This document shows, piece by piece, positions 24,540 to 31,926 of a DNA stretch of 39,835 bases. Position numbers and translations under genes: made by a program. The DNA is from CAYQDR01 sp964416315 (lineage in GTDB: Bacteria > Methylomirabilota > Methylomirabilia > Rokubacteriales > DASRDR01), in contig CAYQDR010000033.1 in assembly GCA_964416315.1 (NCBI GenBank), forward strand, positions 1 through 39,835, written 5' to 3'. Numbering within the stretch: position 1 is the stretch's first letter; each line of letters starts with the position of its first letter. Under the pieces are notes generated by a model. It saw only the letters and a program-made list of their open reading frames with translations, was not told the DNA's origin and did no database searches.

Positions 24540-25160
24540 ATGGTTCAGCGCAGCGCGATCGTGCTGCTCGCTCTGCTCACTTTGGTCGGCTGTGCCTCGA
24601 CACCCGATACGCGGCCGGGCCCGGGCGGAATCACGCTCCGGGAGGACGACGACCTGGACGGGGACGTCTGGCTGGCGGAGGGCTTCAGGTTCACGGGTTA
24701 CGACACGCTCTATATCGCCCCGCCGCAGGTGGACATCGCCAAGCCCGACCCCGGCGACGCCGAGTCGATCGAGTGGGCGAAGGGCGTCCTGCGCGAGAAG
24801 CTGGCGAACGAGATCCGGAGGAGCGGGGTCTTCCGGGCGGTCGTCACGAGCGACACGGAGATCCGCCCGGGGAGCCGGACGTTGCGCTTCGAGAACACCG
24901 TCATCGATTACGCGAAAGGCGGCGGCGCCGCGCGGTTCTTCGCGGGTCTCTACGGCGCCGGCCAGCCGCTCATCAAGGTGCGCGGCCAGATGCTGGACGG
25001 CGACACGCAGGTCTTCGTGTTCGAGGCCAAGCGCCGCGGCGAGTCGGGTGCGGCGCGGTGGGTCGGCGGCTACCTCAGCAACCGCGACATCCAGGAAGAG
25101 GACATCGAGGACCTGGCGGAAGACCTGGTCGACTTCATCCAGAAGACCTCGAAGAGGTGA
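24540..25160 (+). CDS. DUF4410-like lipoprotein, copy B
   Basis: A 206-residue protein. Signal peptide with lipobox LTLVGCASTPD (Cys19) predicts an outer-membrane or inner-membrane lipoprotein. The mature part repeats copy A: GGITLREDDDLDGDVWL, VDIAKPDPGDAESIEWAKG, RSGVFRAVV, AKGGGAARFF. It starts three bases after the copy A stop, so both are in one transcript. The function of DUF4410 proteins is not established. Copy B is the better candidate for the ancestral role because its lipobox is intact. Confidence 0.83.
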   Translation: MVQRSAIVLLALLTLVGCASTPDTRPGPGGITLREDDDLDGDVWLAEGFRFTGYDTLYIAPPQVDIAKPDPGDAESIEWAKGVLREKLANEIRRSGVFRAVVTSDTEIRPGSRTLRFENTVIDYAKGGGAARFFAGLYGAGQPLIKVRGQMLDGDTQVFVFEAKRRGESGAARWVGGYLSNRDIQEEDIEDLAEDLVDFIQKTSKR

Positions 25161-25178
25161 GGGGACCGTGAGAACGCG

Positions 25179-25496
25179 ATGTACTTCTTCGAGGAGCTCC
25201 GCCGCGGGGCGGTCGGGATCATGACGGGCTTCGCCTTCCCCGACATCCTCGTCGAGGTGTACCGGCGGTTTCGCGTGGGCGACGTCGCGGGCGCGGCGGC
25301 GGTCTTCGACCGTTACGCCTCGGTCATCCGTTACGAGGGGCAGCAGGGGATCGGGCTCGCGCTGCGGAAGGAGACCCTCCGGCTCCGCGGCGCGATCGCC
25401 TCGAGCGCCGTCCGGTCGCCGGGCGGCCCGCTCGACGACGTGACGCGGGCCGAGCTGGAGGACACTCTCATCCGCGCGGGACTCCTCGCCCGCTGA
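25179..25496 (+). pseudogene. C-terminal fragment of a dihydrodipicolinate-synthase-family aldolase
   Basis: The 105-residue frame matches the last third of DapA/NanA-family proteins: FFEELRRGAVGIMTGFAFPD, RRFRVGDVAGAAAVFDRY, GIGLALRKETLRLRGAIASS and RAELEDTLIRAGLL. The first 190 or so residues, with the Schiff-base lysine and the YNxP motif, are absent. The 18 bases upstream hold the end of the DUF4410 gene instead. It could be translated from ATG 25179, but it lacks the active site. Confidence 0.7.
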
Positions 25497-25513
25497 CGCG
25501 CCGCCGGGGCGGG

Positions 25514-27646
25514 TCAGGCCGCCAGGGCCGGCAGGGGGAGCTTCACGACCATCGTGGTCCCCTTGCCCGGCTCGCTCTCCGTCTCGATCACGCCCCCGTG
25601 CTTCTTGACGATCCCGAGGCTCACCGAGAGGCCGAGGCCGGTCCCGCGTCCCTCGGGCTTCGTCGTGTAGAACGGCTCGAAGATCCGGGCGAGCTGACCC
25701 GCGTCCATCCCGATCCCGGTGTCGGTCACGCTGACCGCCACGCAGGGTCTGTCCAGGTATTGGCAGAGCTCCGTGCGGGTCGTGAGGCTCCCGCCCCCGG
25801 GCATCGCGTCCACCGCGTTCGCGATCAGGTTGATGAACACCTGGATGAGCTGGTCGCGGTCGGCCAGGATGGGCGGCACCGCGGGGTCGAAGACCGTGTC
25901 CACGTCCACCTGGGTAGCGGCGAACTTCACCTGCAGCAAATCGAGGGAGCGGAGGACCAGTTCGTGCACCGTCGTCGACTCCAGCTTGGGCTCGCGACGG
26001 CGGGCGAAGTCCAGGAGGTCGCGCATGATCTTGCCTGCCCGGTCCGCCTCCGCCACGATCCGCGCGAGCTTCTGGTGGACGGGCGAGTCGGAGGGTGTCC
26101 GGTCTCGGAGGATCTCGCCCGTGCCGAGGATGACGGTGAGGGGGTTGTTGATCTCGTGGGCGACCGTGGCCGCCAGCTCGCCGATCGCCGCGAGCTTCGC
26201 CGACTGGAGGAGCTGCTGCTGGGTGCGCCGCAGCTCGTCCATCTGGTTGCGAAGATCCTCGTAGAGCCGCGCGTTCTTCAGGGCGATGGCGGTGTGCCCC
26301 ATGAGGGCTTCGAGGAGCTCGATCTCCTCAGGGTCGAAGATCTCGCCCGAGAGCTTCTCGCCCAGGACGAGCACGGCGGTCAGCTCCCCGTCGAGGAACA
26401 GCGGCACGAGCAGCGCGACGCGAGCCTCCTCCAGCTCCTTCACCACGGCCGGGACCCGGACGTCGGCGACCGCGCGGAACGCGGCCTCCTCGACGACGAG
26501 GGTCCTGCCCGTCACCCGGAGCCACAGGGCAAGGCGGGTGTCCACCGGCGCGGCCTCCTCCGCGGCGGAGAGCGCGCGGGCGAACGGGACGAAGCTCCCG
26601 GTCGCCGGGTCGTAGAAGTGCAGGCTCGCCTGGGTGACCGGGATGCGGGCCACGAGGCCCTCGGTGAGCGTCCGACCGAGCGTCGCGATGTCCAGGACCG
26701 TGGACATCTCCTTGCTCAAGGTGACGAGCGCGTCACGCACCCCGTGCTGGCGCTGGAACACGACGCGGTCGAGCACCGTCTCGAGCTTCCGCAGGAAGGG
26801 CAGCGCCGCCGTGAAGGCCAGCAGCAGGATCAGCGGGGAGCGGAGGTCCGCCCCGAGCTGGGTGGGCATGAGGTGGTTCGGCGTGAAGAGGTCGACGAGG
26901 TAGAGGCCGAGGAAGAGGATGGGAGCCAGCGCAGCCGAGGTGAGCAGGTACAGGAGCACCCGCTTGGCGAGCGCTCCGATGTCCATCAGGCGGTAGCGGA
27001 CGATGGCCACCCCCAGGGCCAGCGCGAAGACGGCGTTGCTCGGGATCCCGGCGGGGTAGAGCCGCTCCCAGCCGACGATGAACCGGATGAAGTCGATGAC
27101 GCCGCCGAGGAGGCTCACGGTCACGCCGACGATGACCAGGAGCGTGCGGTTGCGCCGGAAGCTGGAGCCGATCGCCCGATAGGCCCGGGCCAGCCACACC
27201 AGCCCCAGCACGAGGTACGTCTGGAAGTAGACGAAGAACGGCGCGTAGAGCGGACCGGCCACCGGCGCGAACCCCCAGTATGTCTCCAGCACGCCGGGCA
27301 TGAACGCCGGGGTCGGGCTCACGGCGAGGAATAGGCCGCAGAGGGCGTAGCCCACCATCAGCGACGGCCGCCGGCGGGGCGCGTCGAGGAAGACGAGGAC
27401 GTAGTGGTAGAAGAGCACGGGGATCGGAATGACCCCGAGGTGGAGGAACCGCTCCCAGGTCAGGGCCGCGTCCGGGTCGCCAGTCCAGCGGAGGCCGAGC
27501 ACCCCGAGGTTCCACACGGCGAGCGCCGAGACCAGGTACGCGAAGAGGCGGATGCGCTGGTTCTTGCGGTCGCAGGCCAGCGCGCTCCCGAGGAGGAGAA
27601 GGTTCAGCCCCAGCGCGAAGAGTGGGACGAGGTTGTGGATCGTCAT
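25514..27646 (-). CDS. Membrane sensor histidine kinase (7TM-type N-terminus, GAF, HisKA, HATPase)
   Basis: A 710-residue kinase. Residues 1-285 hold about eight or nine hydrophobic helices, of the 7TM histidine-kinase N-terminal type. A GAF-like domain follows at about 310-460, then HisKA with phospho-acceptor H497 in VAHEINNPLTVILG, and HATPase with N610 in NLIANAVDAM, DTGIGM and GRGTGLGLSV. ATG 27646 overlaps the stop of the STAS-GNAT gene by four bases, which fixes the start. The likely partner is the LuxR-type regulator or receiver-only protein upstream. The signal is unknown. Confidence 0.9.
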   Translation of the reverse strand: MTIHNLVPLFALGLNLLLLGSALACDRKNQRIRLFAYLVSALAVWNLGVLGLRWTGDPDAALTWERFLHLGVIPIPVLFYHYVLVFLDAPRRRPSLMVGYALCGLFLAVSPTPAFMPGVLETYWGFAPVAGPLYAPFFVYFQTYLVLGLVWLARAYRAIGSSFRRNRTLLVIVGVTVSLLGGVIDFIRFIVGWERLYPAGIPSNAVFALALGVAIVRYRLMDIGALAKRVLLYLLTSAALAPILFLGLYLVDLFTPNHLMPTQLGADLRSPLILLLAFTAALPFLRKLETVLDRVVFQRQHGVRDALVTLSKEMSTVLDIATLGRTLTEGLVARIPVTQASLHFYDPATGSFVPFARALSAAEEAAPVDTRLALWLRVTGRTLVVEEAAFRAVADVRVPAVVKELEEARVALLVPLFLDGELTAVLVLGEKLSGEIFDPEEIELLEALMGHTAIALKNARLYEDLRNQMDELRRTQQQLLQSAKLAAIGELAATVAHEINNPLTVILGTGEILRDRTPSDSPVHQKLARIVAEADRAGKIMRDLLDFARRREPKLESTTVHELVLRSLDLLQVKFAATQVDVDTVFDPAVPPILADRDQLIQVFINLIANAVDAMPGGGSLTTRTELCQYLDRPCVAVSVTDTGIGMDAGQLARIFEPFYTTKPEGRGTGLGLSVSLGIVKKHGGVIETESEPGKGTTMVVKLPLPALAA

Positions 27647-28713
27647 GGCCGCTCTCCCCAGAACCCCAGGTAGGGGAACTGCTCCCGCCTCCGCTGCTCC
27701 TCCATCTCCTCGCGGAGGATGGCGAAGACGAGGATGTCCCAGTGTTGGCCCTCGTAGGTCTTCGCCCGGCGCAGGACGCCTTCCTGGCGGAATCCGTTCC
27801 GGCGGAGCGAGTTGATGCTCAGGAGGTTGTACGCGTAGACCTTGGCCTCGACGCGGCGCAGCCCGAGGAGGTCCATGCCGCAGGCGATGAGGAGGCGCGA
27901 CGCCTCGATCCCCCAGCCCTTTCGCAGCGCGTGCAGGTCGGCTACGGCGGTCTCGAGGAAGGCGAGTTGCTCCAGGAGACGGATGTTGTACAGCCGTACG
28001 AATCCCACCGGCGGCACCGAGGCGCCCCGCGGCTGCACGAGAAGGGTGAGCGCGGTGGCATCGCCGAGGACTGACGCAACGAACTCCGGGTGATACGGGC
28101 CGAGGTGTCGGCAGCGGTAGAGGAACTCGCTCCCCACCATCTGGTCGAGGAGCGGCTCGTTCGCCCACCGCGCGAAGTGCGGGAGCTCGTCCCACGTCGG
28201 CTGCCGGAGCAGGAGCCGCCCCGTACTCGCCAGAAAGGGCATCGCCGCTGCCAACCAGTCGGTTTCGGGCAGGGGAACCGGCCCCTCCGGGCCCGCCTCG
28301 GAGCGGAGCGGTAGCTCGTCCAAGAGGCCAGCGTCGAGAAGCGCGCGGTGCAGCACCGCGCTCGCCGCGATCGAGGCGGGAACGCCCAGCAGCGCGGCCA
28401 GCTGGGTACTCTGGAGGAGGGCGCTCAACCCGACCGCGTCGGTCGCCTTGACCGCCTCCAGGTTGAGGAGGAGCGCGCGGGCGCCGGCGGTCAGGTGGTC
28501 GCGGACGGCGCGCGTCAAGGCGAACGCGGTGCGGGCCGTCAGTGCGTCGCGGACGCGCACCTCGACGGTGCCGGCGCTCCCCTCCGCGCTCAGGCTCGAG
28601 AGCACGCGGGGTGTTGCCGGTGCGTCGCCGCCTACCGGGGTCGAGGCCCCCGCGTGAGCGGCGGGCTGCGCCCCCGGCGCGCGCAGCGGTCGAACAGGCT
28701 GGCTCGGCGTCAC
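27643..28713 (-). CDS. STAS-GNAT fusion protein
   Basis: A 356-residue protein starting at GTG 28713, which overlaps the stop of the receiver gene. A disordered start is followed by a STAS domain at about 48-138 (LLLNLEAVKATDAVGLSALL, with Asp-Ala in place of the usual Asp-Ser before Gly-Leu). A RimJ/RimL-like GNAT acetyltransferase lies at about 166-335 (LLLRQPTWDELPHFARWANE, LHALRKGWGIEASRLLIACG, NLLSINSLRRNGFRQEG). The phosphorylatable Ser of STAS is therefore absent. It is coupled on both sides to two-component genes, so it may pass a signal to acetylation or sense acetyl-CoA. This is inference. Confidence 0.85.
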   Translation of the reverse strand: MTPSQPVRPLRAPGAQPAAHAGASTPVGGDAPATPRVLSSLSAEGSAGTVEVRVRDALTARTAFALTRAVRDHLTAGARALLLNLEAVKATDAVGLSALLQSTQLAALLGVPASIAASAVLHRALLDAGLLDELPLRSEAGPEGPVPLPETDWLAAAMPFLASTGRLLLRQPTWDELPHFARWANEPLLDQMVGSEFLYRCRHLGPYHPEFVASVLGDATALTLLVQPRGASVPPVGFVRLYNIRLLEQLAFLETAVADLHALRKGWGIEASRLLIACGMDLLGLRRVEAKVYAYNLLSINSLRRNGFRQEGVLRRAKTYEGQHWDILVFAILREEMEEQRRREQFPYLGFWGERP

Positions 28714-29231
28714 GGCGCGACCTCGCGGCGCAGCGGGGCGTGGGCCGAGGAGCGCCGGCGGGCTCCCGGAGCGGCGGCACGGCGGGCCTTCCGCTCCGCC
28801 TCGGCGAGGCGCAGCAGCCGGTCCAGGAGCTTCGAGACCATCCGCCGCGGCACCCACGCCTCCCCCGCATGGAGGGCCCGGACGGCTCTGCCCAGTAGGG
28901 CGGGGATGGCCGCGTCGTCGAGGTAGCCGCGGGCGCCCCGGTTCAGGGCCTCGAGGATCAGCGTCTCCGCGGTGCGCGGGGCGGTGAGGAGGAGTACCCG
29001 CGTCCCGGCGGCCCGATGCCGGATGCCCGGCAGGCGCGCCAGGACGTCGAGCCTGGCCCGGGTGAAGTCGAGGAGCAGGACGTCAGGGCGCAGTCGAGCG
29101 GCCAGGGCCAGCGCCCCAGCCCCGGGCGGCGCCTCGGCGGCGACCGCGATCCCGCTCTCGCGCTCGAGGGAGCGCCGGCACAGGGCCTGGTGCCGCGGCT
29201 CCGCGGCGACCACGACGGTGATGAAAGCCAT
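28710..29231 (-). CDS. Receiver-domain protein, NarL-like but without its DNA-binding half
   Basis: A 173-residue protein. The receiver at residues 3-127 has acceptor D55 in VLLLDFTRARLDV and ends in ALHAGEAWVPRRMVSKLLDR, exactly the linker that precedes a LuxR-type HTH in NarL regulators. Instead of the HTH there is a basic, Ala/Arg-rich tail (RKARRAAAPGARRR). It may be a phosphate sink or a truncated regulator. GAGGGG six bases before ATG 29231 decides the start. It is coupled to the STAS-GNAT gene. Confidence 0.75.
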   Translation of the reverse strand: MAFITVVVAAEPRHQALCRRSLERESGIAVAAEAPPGAGALALAARLRPDVLLLDFTRARLDVLARLPGIRHRAAGTRVLLLTAPRTAETLILEALNRGARGYLDDAAIPALLGRAVRALHAGEAWVPRRMVSKLLDRLLRLAEAERKARRAAAPGARRRSSAHAPLRREVAP

Positions 29232-29286
29232 CGAACCCCTCACATGCCGTGCGTAGCCTCTCTTGCACCCGCGCGGGGGGCCGTGT

Positions 29287-30000
29287 CTATTGGACTTTGG
29301 TCGTAGCCCCGGAGGCCACCTGGAGGGTGAAGATCGCGAGGTGGAGCCGGCTCTGGAAGCCGAGCTTCTGGAAGATGTGGGTCAGGTGTGCCTTGACGGT
29401 CTTCTCGGTGATGGCGAGCCGGTCGGCGATCTCCTTGTTGCTGGCTCCGCTGGCGACGAGATGGCTGACCTGTCGTTCGCGCCGGGTCAGGAGCGCGAGC
29501 CGGTCCTCCGCCTCTTCCGCCCGCCGGGCGTGGAGCGCCGAGAGCTCCTCGATGAGCCGCAGCATGACCTTTCGCCCGATCCAGATCTCGCCCTGGCGGA
29601 CGAGCTGGATCGCCCTGGCCACGAGACCCGGCTCGGCCGCGCGGGCGCAGTATCCGCGCGCCCCGGCCTTCACCGCCCGGAGCGCCGCGGCGTCGCTGGG
29701 CGACTCCGCGAGGAGGATCGTCCCCGTGGTCGGGCTCAGGGCCCGGATGCCGCGGACGGTCTCCAGCCGTCGGAATCCACGCGTCGAGAGATCCAGGAGG
29801 AGCACCGGCGGATGGAGCTCCGCGAGCGCCCGTTCCACGCCGGCGCGGTCGCGCGCGATGTGGACGCGCGCGATCCCGGGGGCGTGCCGGAGGCGCGTCG
29901 CGAGGCGGCGCCGCAGCGCGGGGTCCGAGCTCGCGAGGAGCAGATCCCCCGAGGCGGCGGGTCGTCGCACGTGGTTCCCGGACCGCAGCCGAGGCCTCAT
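29287..30000 (-). CDS. LuxR/NarL-type response regulator with degenerate receiver
   Basis: A 237-residue regulator. The receiver-like part at about 18-140 keeps the acceptor D70 in VLLLDLSTRG but only one acidic residue in the first loop, and lacks the conserved Lys (GYCARAAE). The C-terminal LuxR HTH is complete: LTRRERQVSHLVASGASNKE and ITEKTVKAHLTHIFQKLGF at about 171-214. It heads the four-gene signalling operon and may work without normal phosphorylation. ATG 30000 was chosen because the 63 bases upstream encode tRNA-like, not protein-like, sequence. Confidence 0.82.
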   Translation of the reverse strand: MRPRLRSGNHVRRPAASGDLLLASSDPALRRRLATRLRHAPGIARVHIARDRAGVERALAELHPPVLLLDLSTRGFRRLETVRGIRALSPTTGTILLAESPSDAAALRAVKAGARGYCARAAEPGLVARAIQLVRQGEIWIGRKVMLRLIEELSALHARRAEEAEDRLALLTRRERQVSHLVASGASNKEIADRLAITEKTVKAHLTHIFQKLGFQSRLHLAIFTLQVASGATTKVQ

Positions 30001-30167
30001 CGCGGTGAGCTTCCGCAACTGGCGTACCAACCGGCGGGGAGAACTCGAACCTACTGCAACCAAAGGCCGTTTGCGATCTCTAACCTCAAGCGAGATTTGG
30101 CTCCTGGTCCAATTCCCACAGGGTGTGGTGGCAAGAATCTGGTCATGCGCCGTGGCTCCGGGCGCGG

Positions 30168-30196
30168 GGAACCGGGTGACCGACCGCGCGCTCTAA
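30168..30196 (+). promoter_or_regulatory. Candidate ECF-type promoter before the sigma factor gene
   Basis: GGAACCG at 30168-30174 and TCTAA at 30192-30196 with 17 bases between. GGAAC plus TCTAA is the classical group-IV sigma recognition pattern, and the same pair (16-base gap) stands before the DUF4139 gene. It lies about 55 bases upstream of the sigma GTG and would allow autoregulation. No other promoter stands out in the 252-base divergent gap 30001-30252. Confidence 0.5.
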
Positions 30197-30252
30197 GCGG
30201 GTGGCGGCTCGGTTGCGCGTGGGGTAGGCTCAGGCCGTGTGCCGGTGCCGCC

Positions 30253-30813
30253 GTGCGTGACGAGGGCGCCGGGGACCCGCCGGGCTTCCTCGAGCGGCTG
30301 CGGGCGGGCGAGGCGCGGGCCTTCGAGGAGCTGGTGCGGGGGTACCAGCACCGGGTCTTCGGGGTGGCGCTCCGGATGCTGGGCAACCGGGCGGAGGCCG
30401 AGGAGGTGGCACAGGAGGTGTTCCTCCGCGTCCACCGGGCGATCGCCGAGTTCCGGGGCGAGGCCAAGCTCTCGACGTGGCTCTACGCGATCGCCTCGCG
30501 CGTGTGTCTCAGCCGGCTCGGCGCCGGTGAGCGGCGCGCCGGGCGGGAAGGGGAGGAGACGCTGGTGCGCCTGGCCAACGGCCACGCGAACCCCGCGGCC
30601 GAGGCGGAGCGCGGCGAGCTCGAGGCCGCGCTCCACCGGGCGATCGCGGAGCTCGCCGAGGAGCGCCGGATCGTCGTCGTCCTCCGCGACCTTGAGGGGC
30701 TCGCCTACGAGGAGATCGCGGAGGCGCTGGAGGTGCCGGTGGGGACGGTGCGCTCGCGCCTGCACCGGGCGCGGATGGACCTGAAGGAGAAGCTGGAGCG
30801 GTTCTTCCCATGA
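30253..30813 (+). CDS. ECF RNA polymerase sigma factor (RpoE-like)
   Basis: A 186-residue sigma-70 family protein with only regions 2 and 4. Region 2: FEELVRGYQHRVFGVALRML, NRAEAEEVAQEVFLRVHRAI, then FRGEAKLSTWLYAIASRVCL. Region 4: ERRIVVVLRDLEGLAYEEIA and VPVGTVRSRLHRARMDLKEK. GTG 30253 is the only good in-frame start near the domain. The stop overlaps the anti-sigma ATG by four bases. It should direct RNA polymerase to GGAAC...TCTAA-type promoters when freed from its anti-sigma partner, probably under envelope stress. Confidence 0.92.
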   Translation: MRDEGAGDPPGFLERLRAGEARAFEELVRGYQHRVFGVALRMLGNRAEAEEVAQEVFLRVHRAIAEFRGEAKLSTWLYAIASRVCLSRLGAGERRAGREGEETLVRLANGHANPAAEAERGELEAALHRAIAELAEERRIVVVLRDLEGLAYEEIAEALEVPVGTVRSRLHRARMDLKEKLERFFP

Positions 30814-31823
30814 CCTGCCACGACGCCCGCGAGCAGTTCTCGGCCTGGGTGGACAAGGCGCTCGGGGTGGAGGCGCGCGCCGGCCTGGAGGCGCACCTCG
30901 CCGGCTGCGCCGACTGCCGGCGCGAGCTCGAGCGCTTCCAGCAGACCGTGGCCCTGCTCCACGCGGTCGAACCGGCGCGCGCGCCGGCGGGATTCGTCGA
31001 TCGCGTCCTGCAGGCGGCGCGTCCCGTGCCCTGGCGCCGGCGCCTCCTCGGCCGGCTGCTGGCGCCCCTCCCGATGCCGGTCCCGGTCGGGGCGGCCGCG
31101 GCCCTCCTGGTGGCGGTCGCGGCCGTCTACCTCGTCGAGCGGACACCCGACCTCCAGCAGGCGGCGAGCCCCACGGCGTCGTACCCCGTGGGGGGCCGCG
31201 CCGCGCCGCGCCCCGAGCCGAGCGCCCCGCCGGCCGTCACGACGGGGCCGGTGCCCGCGCCGGCCCCCGCGCCGCGGAAGAAAGCGGCGACGGCGAAGCG
31301 GGAAGCCGACCGGCCGGTGGCGAAGGACGCGAGGGTCGCCGAGTCGACGACGGCCGTGGGCTCGGCGGAGACGAAGCCCGCCGAGGCCCCGGGGGCGAAG
31401 GCGCCCGCCGGCGCCGCCGCGCCTGCCGAGGGGCGCGCGTCCGGCCTGGCCGCGCGCCAGGAGGCCCGGCCGGACGCCCCCGAGGAGAAGGAACAGGCCA
31501 GGGGCGCACCGCCGGTGCCGAGCGTCCACCGCTTCGCCGCGCGCGCGCTGGTCACCGTGGACGTTGCCGGCCGCCTGGCGGCCCGGGACCGGGAGGCCAC
31601 GCGGCGCGCGCTCAGCGACCTCGTCGCGCGGCTCGAGGGCCGGGAGCTCGCGCGGCGCCCGGACCCGACCCTGCCGGGCGCGGAGCTGGTCGAGATCGTG
31701 ATCCCGCGCGCGGCCTACGCCGAGTTCACGGCGGGGCTCGCCGGCCTCGGCCAGTGGACGCCGGAGCGGGAGGTGTTCGAGTCCCCGACGGACGTCCGGA
31801 TCGTCGTCCGCCTGACCGACTGA
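30810..31823 (+). CDS. Transmembrane anti-sigma factor with zinc-finger domain and periplasmic domain
   Basis: A 337-residue protein. The N-terminal anti-sigma zinc finger has C3, H29, C33 and C36 (HLAGCADC) in the HxxxCxxC arrangement. One membrane helix at about 91-109 is followed by a long Ala/Pro-rich linker (about 115-235). A C-terminal domain at about 237-337 (ALVTVDVAGRLAARDREATR, then DVRIVVRL) would lie outside the membrane and could sense the signal. The 4-base overlap with the sigma gene marks it as the cognate inhibitor. Confidence 0.88.
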   Translation: MTCHDAREQFSAWVDKALGVEARAGLEAHLAGCADCRRELERFQQTVALLHAVEPARAPAGFVDRVLQAARPVPWRRRLLGRLLAPLPMPVPVGAAAALLVAVAAVYLVERTPDLQQAASPTASYPVGGRAAPRPEPSAPPAVTTGPVPAPAPAPRKKAATAKREADRPVAKDARVAESTTAVGSAETKPAEAPGAKAPAGAAAPAEGRASGLAARQEARPDAPEEKEQARGAPPVPSVHRFAARALVTVDVAGRLAARDREATRRALSDLVARLEGRELARRPDPTLPGAELVEIVIPRAAYAEFTAGLAGLGQWTPEREVFESPTDVRIVVRLTD

Positions 31824-31853
31824 AGTCCCCGCCGCCCCACCCCTCTCCCGCCG

Positions 31854-31881
31854 GGAACTTCTCCGGCCCGGCCCGGTCTAA
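31854..31881 (+). promoter_or_regulatory. ECF-type promoter before the DUF4139 gene
   Basis: GGAACTT at 31854-31860, a 16-base spacer, and TCTAA at 31877-31881. This is a full match to the sigma-E-type consensus (GGAACTT, 16 bases, TCTRA). Transcription would start near 31888, about 40 bases before the ATG. It lies directly downstream of the sigma/anti-sigma operon, which suggests that this sigma factor drives the next gene. Confidence 0.65.
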
Positions 31882-31926
31882 CCCGGGCAGATGGACGACA
31901 TCCCCCAAGCGAGGGAGGGGCCTTCG

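Noticed and set aside
30001..30063. N-terminal extension of the LuxR-type regulator to 30063
   Set aside because: The added residues (VAVGSSSPRRLVRQLRKL) look like translated tRNA-like DNA and are not part of the receiver fold.
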